Positions 34,419-42,921 of a DNA stretch of 64,000 bases are shown in pieces. The notes beneath the pieces were generated by a model. That model had not been told where the DNA came from. It saw only the letters and a list, made by a program, of their open reading frames with translations, and ran no database searches. Position numbers and translations under genes: made by a program. The DNA is from Mycobacterium kyogaense (GTDB lineage Bacteria > Actinomycetota > Actinomycetes > Mycobacteriales > Mycobacteriaceae). The stretch lies in the NCBI RefSeq assembly GCF_003254575.1, contig NZ_QJUA01000014.1, positions 48,879-112,878 of the forward strand. Direction: 5' to 3'. The stretch's first letter is position 1. Each line of letters begins with the position of its first letter.

Positions 34419-34718
34419 TCATGGGCGCCATATTCCCCAGGGCGTCCCCGGCCCACCGCCCACGGGTCCGATCGCGGGTCCCCGTCCCGGCCCCGGTCCT
34501 GGCCCAGGTCCCGGCCCAGGCCCCAGTCCCAGCCCAGGTCCAGGTCCCGGTCCCGGAGGTGGCGGTCCCTGGCACGGCAGTAACGGTAAGCAGATCCCCG
34601 GAGCCCCAGGCGGTGCCGCGCTTGCGCTGGCGGCCATTCCGAGTCCGGTGACTGCCAGGCCCGCGCAGACCGCGGTCGAACCCAACAGCAACCCGACCTT
34701 CGGGTGTCGTGTCTTCAC
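34419..34718 (-). CDS. Secreted Pro/Gly-rich repeat protein
   Basis: A 99-residue exported protein. The signal peptide (KTRHPKVGLLLGSTAVCAGLAVTG..., cleavage near ASASA-AP) is followed by a low-complexity domain of about ten PG dipeptides interrupted by two LG steps. Two Cys residues (ICLPLLPC) lie between. GTG at 34718 follows AAGGAGGAACAC, a strong ribosome site. PG repeats form extended, flexible chains, and a cell-wall or matrix role is possible. The strand is decided by the signal peptide and ribosome site; the opposite strand is also open but lacks both. Confidence 0.72.
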   Translation of the reverse strand: MKTRHPKVGLLLGSTAVCAGLAVTGLGMAASASAAPPGAPGICLPLLPCQGPPPPGPGPGPGLGLGPGPGPGPGPGPGRGPAIGPVGGGPGTPWGIWRP

Positions 34719-34886
34719 GTGTTCCTCCTTCTGTTATCGGCCTTGCAGTTTCGACGGTACGGCCGGTAGGTGGGCGCGAGCTGTGTTTGACGTGTGTCGC
34801 TGATAAATGTCATTGGCCCACAGCGCTTTTGGGCGTTCGAGGCAGGATTGCTACTACTGTTCAGTGGGGCCAGCACCAGGTGGCTC

Positions 34887-36842
34887 TCAGTCATGCTGCG
34901 GCTGAGTCAGGTCGTAGAGCGTCACACCGTCGACGGTGACCATCGCGAAGTTCTGCTCGACCCAGTCCTTGATCCGGTTGGCCTGGGTGTCTCTGTCGGC
35001 TCCCGGCGGACGCGGTGCATCCTGATCGGCTCCGAATCCCAGTGCAGACTTCTGCGATTCGACGTAGTAGTGCACCTTGCCGTCGGAGACGTACTGCTGG
35101 AACTGCTCCAGTGTTGGAGCCGGGTCACCGGAGCTGAACCCACCTAGTGCCATCACGGGGCGATCGGTGGCCAACTGGTAGTAGGCCGCGTCTGAGGATC
35201 CGGGCACTCCCGCCACCCAGGTGTAGTTGTCGGCATCGGCCGCCAGGGTGCCCGCCACGGCATCGGAGACCTTGATCTCTGACATCGGGCCCCGTCCGCC
35301 GCTCTTTCCGGCGAAGCCGTCGCCGCCGACCGTGGGTCCGGCGGTGACGATGCCACCGGTGTGCGAGGTACTGACCGTCTGGACGGAGTACGACAGCGGT
35401 CCGGCCAGCGCCACCACGATGCCGATCGCCGCAGCCCACGTGCGAACCCAAGGGCGGTATGAGCCAGGCAGTGCGGTGACCGCCAGCGCTGCTACGACAA
35501 TGACAGTGAGCGTGAGGACCACCCAGCGCAGCCACGGAGCGAAGTCCGGGGTTCGATTCAGCAGGACCCAGGACCAGATACCGGTGCCGGCGACCGTCAG
35601 CGCGAGAACCGCTATGGCCCGGGTATTTTGCCGTCGTCGCCACAGGTCGACGGTCCCGATGCCGACGAGTGCAGCGATCGCGGGGGAGAGCGCCACCGTG
35701 TAGTAGTCGTGAAACAGGCCCGACATGAAGCTGAAAACTCCGGCGGTGCCGATGAGCCAGCCGCCCCACACCAGATACTGCGCGCGGTCGAGGTTGGTGC
35801 GCGGTCGGCGTCCGTAGACCACCAAGCCGGCGACCAGCAAAATGAGCGCGGCGGGAAGTAGCCACGAGATCTGTGCGCCGGATTCGCCGGTGAACAGCCG
35901 GGTGACTCCGGGGTTGCTGAAGAAACTGCCCCCACCGCCCGGCATGTCGGGCATGTCGGGCATGTCGGTCGGCATGTGCATCCCACCACCGAAACTTTCG
36001 CCGCCGCCGAGCAGGCGGCCAAAGCCGTTGTAGCCGAATGTCAGATCCAAGAAGCTGTTGTTCTCCGAACCACCGACATAGGGCCGGCTATCGGTCGGCC
36101 ACACCTCGACCAGGAGCACCCACCACCCGGCCGCAACGAGCATCGAGCCGAGGCCGGCGGCCAACTGTGCCAAGCGGATGCGCAGTCGTGGCGGCCCGGC
36201 GAGCACGTAGGTCAGCGCGAGTCCCGGCATGACGAGCAGAACCTGCAGCTGCTTGGTCAAGAAGCCGAGGCCCAGAAGCGCGCCGCACAGTACCATCCAG
36301 CGGGTGCGGCCATCGGCCACCGCGCGCATCGTCGCCCAGACGGCGGCGATCATCAGGAAGACCAACAGGGCATCGGGGTTGTTGTAGCGGAACATCAAAG
36401 TGGCCACTGGCGTCAACGCCAGTGCAGCGCCGGCGATCAGACCTGCGGCCGGCCCGAATTGCTTCCTGATTATTACGTACAGCAGCGCGACCGAGGCAAC
36501 CCCGAGCAGCACCTGCGGCAGTTGGATCGACCACGTGTTGACGCCGAAGATACGAGCTGAGATCTCCATCGGCCACAGGGAGGCCGGAGGTTTGTCGACG
36601 GTGATCAGGTTGGCCGCATCCGAGGAGCCGAATAGGAATGCCTTCCAGCTCTTGGTTCCTGCTTGGACGGCCGCCGAGTAGAAGGCGTTGGCCCAGCCGT
36701 TGCGGCTCAGCCCGATGCACCAGAACGCGGCGGTGGCGATCAACAGCGCCGTCAGTGCCGGGCGTACCCACCGGGGGTCTGACTGTGCGTCGTCAGTTGT
36801 GGTCGAGGCGGCGCGATGCGCCGTGTCGGCGACGTGGGTCAT
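34887..36842 (-). CDS. GT39/ArnT-like membrane glycosyltransferase
   Basis: A 651-residue polytopic glycosyltransferase of the dolichyl-phosphate-mannose mannosyltransferase (PMT/ArnT) type. About 12 spans lie in the first 480 residues, with NLITVDKPPASLWPMEISARIFG as the catalytic loop, MFRYNNPDALLVFLM, and a large extracytoplasmic C-terminal domain. It uses a polyprenyl-phosphate sugar to modify an envelope acceptor. A Met/Gly-rich loop (MHMPTDMPDMPDMPGGGG, about residue 290) is unusual. It lies 47 bp downstream of the GT2-GtrA gene, which may make the lipid-linked sugar donor. Confidence 0.82.
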   Translation of the reverse strand: MTHVADTAHRAASTTTDDAQSDPRWVRPALTALLIATAAFWCIGLSRNGWANAFYSAAVQAGTKSWKAFLFGSSDAANLITVDKPPASLWPMEISARIFGVNTWSIQLPQVLLGVASVALLYVIIRKQFGPAAGLIAGAALALTPVATLMFRYNNPDALLVFLMIAAVWATMRAVADGRTRWMVLCGALLGLGFLTKQLQVLLVMPGLALTYVLAGPPRLRIRLAQLAAGLGSMLVAAGWWVLLVEVWPTDSRPYVGGSENNSFLDLTFGYNGFGRLLGGGESFGGGMHMPTDMPDMPDMPGGGGSFFSNPGVTRLFTGESGAQISWLLPAALILLVAGLVVYGRRPRTNLDRAQYLVWGGWLIGTAGVFSFMSGLFHDYYTVALSPAIAALVGIGTVDLWRRRQNTRAIAVLALTVAGTGIWSWVLLNRTPDFAPWLRWVVLTLTVIVVAALAVTALPGSYRPWVRTWAAAIGIVVALAGPLSYSVQTVSTSHTGGIVTAGPTVGGDGFAGKSGGRGPMSEIKVSDAVAGTLAADADNYTWVAGVPGSSDAAYYQLATDRPVMALGGFSSGDPAPTLEQFQQYVSDGKVHYYVESQKSALGFGADQDAPRPPGADRDTQANRIKDWVEQNFAMVTVDGVTLYDLTQPQHD

Positions 36843-36889
36843 GTGATCATCTCACTGAGGGGTTCGGGGGGTCTCGTGCTCTTACCGGG

Positions 36890-38137
36890 TCAGTCGCGGT
36901 TGGGGTGGAACACCCAGCCGCGCAGAAGCGCGAAGCGCAGCACGGTCGCCGTCAGGTTGGCGACCACGAGCACCGAGAGCTCCAGCCAGTTCGGTGTCGG
37001 CGCGACCAAACTGTGGACCGCGGACAAGGCCCCGCTGGTCACGGCCAGAGCGAGCGCGAACACTGCGAGGCCTTCCATGTGATGCCGCAGCGCGCCCTCG
37101 TTGCCGCGGACGCCGAAGGTGAAGCGGCGGTTCGCCGCAGTGTTGCCGATCGCGGTGACCAAGAGGGCGACCAGGTTGGCGGCCTGCGAGCCGATGCTGG
37201 CGTGCAGAAACGAGAAGACGAGCAGGTAGGCCAGGGTCGAGATGACGCCAACGGTGGCGAACCGGACACCTTGGCGCAGCAGACTACGCGGTGCAGCGGC
37301 CCTCCCGGAACCGAGCTGTGCAGCGATGTCGCGCACCGGAATCGAACCGTTGCCAAAGCCTTTCAGCAGCCGGCCGATGCCTTTGAGGTCGGCAGTTGCC
37401 GTCACTACGATATCGACACGGCTGTCGGGATCGTCGACCCAGTCCACCGGCACCTCGTGGATGCGCAGACCTGTGCGCTCGGCCAGCACCAACATCTCGG
37501 TGTCGAAGAACCAGCCGGTATCGACAACGTGGGGCAGCAGCGTGTGGGCGACATCCGCGCGAATCGCTTTGAATCCACACTGGGCGTCGGAGAACTTCGC
37601 CGACAGCGTCGAGCGCAGGATGAGGTTGTAACAGCGTGAGATGAACTCGCGTTTGGCGCCGCGTACGACGCGCGAGCTGCGGTCGAGCCGGGTACCGATA
37701 GCCACGTCGGAGTGTCCGGAGATCAGCGGGGCCAGCAGCGGCTGCAGACCTGCCAAGTCGGTGGAGAGGTCGACATCCATGTAGGCGAGCACGGGGGAGT
37801 CGGATTGCGACCACACGGTGTGCAGTGCACGTCCGCGACCCTTCTGCTCGAGTCGCACGTGACGCACACCGTCGAGTTCGTCGGCCAGCTCGGCCGCGAT
37901 GCGCGGAGTGTCGTCGGTGCTGGCGTTGTCCGCGATGGTGATCCGCGCGGAGATCGGTAGCGTCTCGGCGATGTAGCGGTGCAGGCGTCGAATCGAGCCG
38001 GCCAACGCGATTTGCTCGTTGTAGACCGGCACGACGATGTCGACGACGGGCACGCCGCGTTCTTGCGCCTCCAGGACAGCGTTGGGGCGCGCTGCGGCCG
38101 TTGAAACGCCGATGGTGTCGAGCAGGCTCTGTGTCAT
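36890..38137 (-). CDS. GT2 glycosyltransferase fused to GtrA domain
   Basis: A 415-residue fusion. Residues 25-255 form a GT2 transferase (VVDIVVPVYNEQIALAGSI, IADNASTDDTPRIA, metal motif YMDVDLSTD, DAQCGFKAIRADV), like polyprenyl-phosphate mannose/glucose synthases. Residues 285-410 form a four-span GtrA membrane domain (GVRFATVGVISTLAYLLVF, ANRRFTFGVRG), thought to flip lipid-linked sugars. It should supply the donor for the adjacent GT39 enzyme. ATG at 38137 was chosen by start of homology; the frame is open to 38395. Confidence 0.83.
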   Translation of the reverse strand: MTQSLLDTIGVSTAAARPNAVLEAQERGVPVVDIVVPVYNEQIALAGSIRRLHRYIAETLPISARITIADNASTDDTPRIAAELADELDGVRHVRLEQKGRGRALHTVWSQSDSPVLAYMDVDLSTDLAGLQPLLAPLISGHSDVAIGTRLDRSSRVVRGAKREFISRCYNLILRSTLSAKFSDAQCGFKAIRADVAHTLLPHVVDTGWFFDTEMLVLAERTGLRIHEVPVDWVDDPDSRVDIVVTATADLKGIGRLLKGFGNGSIPVRDIAAQLGSGRAAAPRSLLRQGVRFATVGVISTLAYLLVFSFLHASIGSQAANLVALLVTAIGNTAANRRFTFGVRGNEGALRHHMEGLAVFALALAVTSGALSAVHSLVAPTPNWLELSVLVVANLTATVLRFALLRGWVFHPNRD

Positions 38138-38192
38138 GTTCTCATCGTCAGGCTCCGCACTGGGTGCAGTATTGGCCGCACCTATGCGGTTG

Positions 38193-39125
38193 CTATGAGA
38201 CAGACCGTTGGCCGTGATCGTCGGCACCCGGCTTGAGCGCAGGGATGTCCCAGTGCTCCACGATCCGGCGATCGACCACCCGGAAGATGTCAACGCCAAG
38301 GCCGGTTCGTCGTCCGACACGGACTGACTCGAGGAACCACACCAGATCGCTCTCGGCCAGTGTGACAACCACTGCGAAGCTCGGCCTGACCTCATCCGGA
38401 AGGCCCCCGACTTCCTCCAGTGAGCGGCGAAGGGCGTCGGTACCGTCCGGAATCATCTCGTTGTGCTGCAGGTAGACCTCGCCCCAGTAATCGGCCACGA
38501 CAGTGGTGTCGAACATGGTGAACCGGGCGAAGGCAGCTGAGGCGATCTCGCGGTTGATCGTCGTCGTAGCGGCTCCGCCCGACGCCCTACCGCGAGTGTC
38601 TTGGTAAGCGTCGCTGAATACCGACCTGCCGCTGACCGTGGTCGATGGCACGGCGGCGTCGAGCTGCCAGTGCTCCACGACCCGGTCGCCGACGAAACGG
38701 AAGAATTCGCACCAGGACTCACCACTGAACTCGTCATGCGGATCCGGTGAAGCGTGCCAGTGCACAGCCACGAACTCGCCATCAGCGACGGTTCGTTTGA
38801 CCGTTGCGACGACTCCGGGAAGGCGAGTCTGCAACTCCAGATAGAGCCGGCGCCCTCCGGCTGGCCCGTCAGGCACCGGCTGGGAGGAGCGATGATGGCG
38901 GGCCTCTGGGGAGAAGATGGACTCGAGGACGTCCCGGCCTTCGACGTGGAAGCCTCCCGCGGTCAAGGCGTCGTAGATGCGCAGTACCGACTGACGGCGG
39001 CGTTCGGATTCTGGCGTCCCGCCGTTCGCATGCCCGGCGCCGAAGACGGCGGACGCACCGGTTGCCATCACCGCGACACCCGCAAGCGCAGAAACCGCAC
39101 GACGCCGCGTGATTCTGACGGACAA
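38193..39125 (-). CDS. Tat-exported double SnoaL-like protein
   Basis: A 310-residue protein with a twin-arginine signal (SVRITRRRAVSALAGVAVMATGASAVFGAG) followed by two NTF2/SnoaL-like repeats (about 45-165 and 175-300), each ending with a VxRxVEHW motif (GDRVVEHWQLDA, DRRIVEHWDIPA). TTG at 39125 is chosen because AGGAG stands 6 bp upstream and it places the twin arginines properly; an in-frame ATG at 39149 lacks a ribosome site. Export of a folded, perhaps ligand-binding, protein is implied. Function is unknown. Confidence 0.7.
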   Translation of the reverse strand: MSVRITRRRAVSALAGVAVMATGASAVFGAGHANGGTPESERRRQSVLRIYDALTAGGFHVEGRDVLESIFSPEARHHRSSQPVPDGPAGGRRLYLELQTRLPGVVATVKRTVADGEFVAVHWHASPDPHDEFSGESWCEFFRFVGDRVVEHWQLDAAVPSTTVSGRSVFSDAYQDTRGRASGGAATTTINREIASAAFARFTMFDTTVVADYWGEVYLQHNEMIPDGTDALRRSLEEVGGLPDEVRPSFAVVVTLAESDLVWFLESVRVGRRTGLGVDIFRVVDRRIVEHWDIPALKPGADDHGQRSVS

Positions 39126-39263
39126 TTGACACTCCTGTCTGTCGATCACAGATCGACCACCTGATCGCCCTGCATCAAATGAGCTGCCGCACAGCGAAAT
39201 CAGGACGCAGATGGCTTGTCAGTTCGCCGAGGTTTCCACGTCGGCGATCCGATACTATATTAA

Positions 39264-39272
39264 TGTCTGACA
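39264..39272. promoter_or_regulatory. TGTCTGACA element upstream of second flavin reductase gene
   Basis: TGTCTGACA lies 45 bp before the flavin reductase gene next to an AT-rich ATACTATATTAAT stretch that could be a -10 region. The same element occurs at 40538 (partial) and 42800 in the other promoter regions of this island, so it is a candidate site of the local FadR-type GntR regulator (core GT-N3-AC). Confidence 0.5.
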
Positions 39273-39316
39273 AATAGATATCCACGTATCGAGTACGACC
39301 TACCTGAGGAAGAGCC

Positions 39317-40528
39317 ATGACCGAGCCGCTGCCATCGATCGACTCGCTGCGATACCGGGAAGTGATGGGGCACTATCCGACTGGGGTCACCGTTGTCACC
39401 GGCATCGCAGATGACGGAGAGCCTGTCGGCATGGTCGTCGGGACCTTCACCTCGGTCTCGCTCGATCCGCCGCTGGTGGCATTCCTGCCCACGCTGGCGT
39501 CGAGGACATTCGCGCGACTCCGGACTGCACGATCCTTCTGCATCAACGTGCTCGCTCACGACCAGGTGGCGCTGTGTCGGACGATGGCGAGCCCGGCGCC
39601 GGACAAGTTCGCCGATGTCGAATGGAGTGCCTCCTCCACCGGAGCGCCGGCAATCGCGGGAGCAGTGGCACACATCGACTGCGTACCACGACGAGCCATC
39701 GAAGCCGGAGACCACTTCATCCAGCTCTGCGAGGTCGAATCCATGGAGGTGCACCGGCAAGTCACTCCTCTGCTCTTCTTCCAGGGCGGATACGGTGGCT
39801 TCTCGCCCCACAGCATGACGGCCGGCGGCGATGCCGACCTGATCTCAGGAGTCCGGCTTGCAGATCTCGCTCGCCCTCAGATCGAGTCCCTGGCTGGCGA
39901 TCTGGCCTGTGAGGCCGCCGTGCTTGTTGCCGTGAACGAGTTCGAGTTGACCACCGTGAGCACTGCTCACGGCGGGACCGCGGTCATGCGTGAGCTTCTC
40001 GGAGAGAGATTGCCGATGAAGCCGCCGCTCGGCGAGGCGTACATGGCATGGGCATCGGACGACGCTGCGGCGCGATGGCTGACGATGGTGGGCAAAGACC
40101 CGGACAGGCTCGGCACCCACCGGCAGCGACTGGCGGCGATCCGTGCGCGGGGCTACGCCGCGTGGCAGGTGGCCTCCGGCGGTTCCACCGATCAAGCCGA
40201 TGTCGCTGCCATGATGATCGAGTATGCCGCCGGCGGTCTCACTCCTACACGCGAGCGAGAACTGTTGGCGCGCATGGCGGAGTACATGCCGTCTGTGGAC
40301 ACCGCCGACTTCGCTGACGAACAGGTTTACGACATCGGCGGACTCATGGCGCCTGTGCTCGGCAAGGACGGCAATGTCGTGCTGCTGCTCAGGCTCGCTC
40401 AATTGCCGACGCCCGCTTCGGGCGAGCAGATCAAGCGTTGGGCCTCGGATCTTCGAGGCGCCGCGGCACAGGTCGAGGCACGTCTGCTCGCGGATACGAC
40501 AGCGGCCCGAGGCGAGTACGCGCGGTGA
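39317..40528 (+). CDS. Flavin reductase fused to IclR-like effector domain (second copy)
   Basis: A 403-residue paralogue of the protein at 18797. It has the split-barrel flavin reductase domain (YREVMGHYPTGVTVVTG, FTSVSLDPPLVAFLP, CINVLAHDQ, LLFFQGGYGGFS) at 8-165 and an effector-like C-terminal domain (LACEAAVLVAVNEFE, MKPPLGEAYMAWASDDAAARW, YDIGGLMAPVLGKDGNVVLLL). It should feed reduced flavin to the monooxygenase at 42922. GAGGAAGAGCC precedes the ATG. The C-terminal domain may sense the substrate of that monooxygenase. Confidence 0.8.
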   Translation: MTEPLPSIDSLRYREVMGHYPTGVTVVTGIADDGEPVGMVVGTFTSVSLDPPLVAFLPTLASRTFARLRTARSFCINVLAHDQVALCRTMASPAPDKFADVEWSASSTGAPAIAGAVAHIDCVPRRAIEAGDHFIQLCEVESMEVHRQVTPLLFFQGGYGGFSPHSMTAGGDADLISGVRLADLARPQIESLAGDLACEAAVLVAVNEFELTTVSTAHGGTAVMRELLGERLPMKPPLGEAYMAWASDDAAARWLTMVGKDPDRLGTHRQRLAAIRARGYAAWQVASGGSTDQADVAAMMIEYAAGGLTPTRERELLARMAEYMPSVDTADFADEQVYDIGGLMAPVLGKDGNVVLLLRLAQLPTPASGEQIKRWASDLRGAAAQVEARLLADTTAARGEYAR

Positions 40529-40537
40529 CACCGGTAA

Positions 40538-40589
40538 TTGTCTGAGCCGGCGGAAATGCGCCGATCACGACAAATCCGACATTTCGGAT
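40538..40589. promoter_or_regulatory. Operator region before gntR
   Basis: TTGTCTGAG at 40538-40546 is a partial copy of the island's TGTCTGACA element. ATCCGA-CATT-TCGGAT at 40574-40589 is a perfect 6-4-6 inverted repeat 16 bp before the gntR ATG. Either could mediate autoregulation. Confidence 0.45.
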
Positions 40590-40604
40590 CGTTACGATGT
40601 ACGA

Positions 40605-41384
40605 ATGGCATTTCAAGCCGAACCTGTCCGGCGACCCCGCGAGCAAGTGGAGGCGCAGCTGCGGAAGGCAATCGTCTCTTCGGAGTTCAAGCCGGGGGAG
40701 CGTTTGCCGGGGGAGGCAGAGCTCGCCGCGACGTTTCAGGTGAGCCGCGCGACTGTGCGTGAGGCGTTGCGGTCGCTGGCCGCCTCGGGCCTGATCAGGA
40801 AGCAGGTTGGCCCGGCTGGGGGAAGCTTCGTCGAGACGATGGACCATGAGTCACTGCGCACGATGCTGTCGGGGTCACTGGAAACGATCCTCTCTCTCGG
40901 CACGGTGTCCTTCGCGGAGACGATGGACGTCCGGCGGATGCTCGAGGTGCCCGCGGTTCGGCTCGCGGCCACGAATCGCACCGAGGAGCAGGCAGCAGAG
41001 CTGGAGCGGCTCGTGGACCGGCAGGAGGAGCTGGAACGGGAGGTCAATGATGCCGCGCATGATCTGGAATTGTTCGGGTTGGGCATGTGCATCTACAGCC
41101 TCATCGCGGCTGCTAGCGGCAACCGAGCGTTGGCGGCCTTCGTCTCGGCGCTGAACCGGGTCACCTTGCCCATTTATCTGCGGGAGCTGAAGCCTGACGA
41201 GGCCAAGGTCGCTGCGGGCCATACCCGCTCGCTCGTCCAGGCAATCGTGTCGAAGGATCCGGACGCCGCCGAGAAGACCATCACAGCCCAGCTCGACCTC
41301 ATGCATCGCGACCGACCCAGATCCGCGGTCCAGCGCAAGCCCCGTCGGCCTGCCGCGAACAGGCGGAGCAAGCGCGGAGCCTGA
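40605..41384 (+). CDS. GntR-family (FadR subfamily) transcriptional regulator
   Basis: A 259-residue regulator with a winged helix at 10-75 (REQVEAQLRKAIVSSEFKPGERLPGEAELAATFQVSRATVREALRSLAASGLI) and an all-helical FCD effector domain (DVRRMLEVPAVRLAA, HDLELFGLGMCIYSLIAAASGNRAL, HTRSLVQAIVSKDPDAAEKT). The basic C-terminus is probably disordered. There is no clear ribosome site before ATG 40605, so the mRNA may be leaderless or coupled to the upstream gene. TGTCTGAC-type elements in three nearby promoter regions are candidate sites. It is convergent, nearly touching, with the MFS gene. Confidence 0.85.
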   Translation: MAFQAEPVRRPREQVEAQLRKAIVSSEFKPGERLPGEAELAATFQVSRATVREALRSLAASGLIRKQVGPAGGSFVETMDHESLRTMLSGSLETILSLGTVSFAETMDVRRMLEVPAVRLAATNRTEEQAAELERLVDRQEELEREVNDAAHDLELFGLGMCIYSLIAAASGNRALAAFVSALNRVTLPIYLRELKPDEAKVAAGHTRSLVQAIVSKDPDAAEKTITAQLDLMHRDRPRSAVQRKPRRPAANRRSKRGA

Positions 41385-41385
41385 C

Positions 41386-42630
41386 TCACTGCGCGATGCC
41401 GGTTGCCGAAGGTTCTGCCGAGTCGACCGTGGCGGTCCGCTGGCCCCGGGTGAAGATGATCAGGGCGGCAAGTGCCAACACGGCCGACGCGAACATGGCG
41501 ATACCCATTGGTAGCGCGCTGTTCTCACCGGCCAGTCCCATCAGAGGCGAGACACCGGCGCCGAGTGCGTACTGTAGGAAACCGAGTACTGCGGACCCTG
41601 TACCCGCCGCTTCGCGCACCTCGGCGGTGGCCAGCGCCATGGCGTTGGCCACGACGAACCCCACGCTGGCCATGAAGCACGCCATCAGCGCAATCGTCGG
41701 CACCGGCGCCACGCCCCCCACGGTGACCGTGAGCAGCAGCAAGCCGGTGGCGATGACCATCGCGGTCATGCCTCCCAACAGCAGCTGTCGCGGCGCGACG
41801 CGGACCACCATCCGGGTGGACAGCGCGTTCATCAAAGCCAGCACCACCGCGCACCCGCCGAAGATCAACGAGTACGTCCGCGGTGACAGTCCGATGATGT
41901 TCTGCAAGACGAAGGATGACGCCGAGATGTAGGAGAACAGTGCCGTAAACACGAGGGCCAGTGCCAGCGCGTATCCGATGAACCGAGGACTGGACAGCAC
42001 GCCGGCCGTGCTGGACCGCAGCGCGGCCAGTCCGCCGGGCCGGCGCCGGTCGTGGGGCAACGACTCTGGCACGAAGAAGAGAACGCCGAGCAGCATCACA
42101 GCGTTCAAAGCGGCCAGCGCGGCGAACACGACGCGCCATCCGAAGTCGGCGACGATGAAACCGCCGACCACCGGCGCCAGCACCGGGGCCAATGCACCGA
42201 TCACCATCAGCACCCCGAACAGTCGCGCGGCCTCGGCGCCTTCGGCGCGGTCGGTGATGATGGCACGGGAGATCGCGACGCCTGCTGCCCCAGCGAAGCC
42301 CTGCACGAAACGCGCCGCGATCAACATCTCGATCGACGGGCTGATCATGCACAACAAGCTGGCGGCCAAGCACACCACCGTGCCGATGAGCAGCGGCGTA
42401 CGCCGGCCGTAGCGGTCGGAGAGCGGCCCGATCACCAGCTGGCCCACCGCGAGCCCGATCAGCAGGGCGGTCAGCGTCAGTTGGATCATCGATGCCGTTG
42501 TGCCGAACTCGGTCGCCATCTCCGGAAAGGCCGACAGGTACATGTCGATGGACAGTGGCGTCACTGCGGAGAGAAGCGCCAGAACGCCGATCAGCATCGC
42601 CGACAGCGGTGGGCGGGTCGGTGTGGTCAT
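41386..42630 (-). CDS. MFS drug-type transporter (DHA1, Bcr/CflA subfamily)
   Basis: A 414-residue transporter with 12 spans. LSIDMYLSAFPEMATEFG in span 1, GPLSDRYGRRTPLL between spans 2 and 3, and RAIITDRAEGAEAARLFG at motif C are characteristic of the Bcr/CflA group. It may export or import the compound handled by the adjacent monooxygenase. GAGG precedes ATG 42630. It is divergent from the monooxygenase gene across a region with two TGTCTRAC elements. Confidence 0.83.
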   Translation of the reverse strand: MTTPTRPPLSAMLIGVLALLSAVTPLSIDMYLSAFPEMATEFGTTASMIQLTLTALLIGLAVGQLVIGPLSDRYGRRTPLLIGTVVCLAASLLCMISPSIEMLIAARFVQGFAGAAGVAISRAIITDRAEGAEAARLFGVLMVIGALAPVLAPVVGGFIVADFGWRVVFAALAALNAVMLLGVLFFVPESLPHDRRRPGGLAALRSSTAGVLSSPRFIGYALALALVFTALFSYISASSFVLQNIIGLSPRTYSLIFGGCAVVLALMNALSTRMVVRVAPRQLLLGGMTAMVIATGLLLLTVTVGGVAPVPTIALMACFMASVGFVVANAMALATAEVREAAGTGSAVLGFLQYALGAGVSPLMGLAGENSALPMGIAMFASAVLALAALIIFTRGQRTATVDSAEPSATGIAQ

Positions 42631-42774
42631 GTGAGCACCTCGCCTCGATCGATTGTGTGGTTGCATGGAAACGGCGATGAGTCGGCCTGAGAACTCATGG
42701 CAGAGTGCCTGGAGCTCACGGCGCACTGGTGACCGGATCCTCCTCCGCATCCATCGTACGACAGAACCGACAAG

Positions 42775-42808
42775 TGTCTAACTCATAGCAAAAACTAATT
42801 GTCTGACA
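42775..42808. promoter_or_regulatory. Two TGTCTRAC elements in MFS/monooxygenase divergent region
   Basis: TGTCTAAC at 42775-42782 and TTGTCTGACA at 42799-42808 stand about 25 bp apart in the 291-bp divergent region. With the copies at 39264 and 40538 they mark every promoter region of this island and are likely targets of the GntR protein. Confidence 0.5.
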
Positions 42809-42921
42809 TTTGACATCGACTCGATGGGCTACTTAAGCTCGAACTCGTTGGTCGTCATCCAATAGCGCTCCGATTGCAGCGGTGAGGCGCTTCCGGACCG
42901 GATCAGAAAGTGAGGCTTCTC

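Noticed and set aside
35943..35976. Short tandem repeat GGCATGTCG as a DNA-level regulatory repeat
   Set aside because: It is inside the GT39 coding sequence and simply encodes the MPD repeats of a Met-rich loop.
39317..40528. IclR regulator as the identity of the second flavin reductase-like protein
   Set aside because: The C-terminal half is IclR effector-like, but no helix-turn-helix is present and the N-terminal half is a clear flavin reductase barrel.
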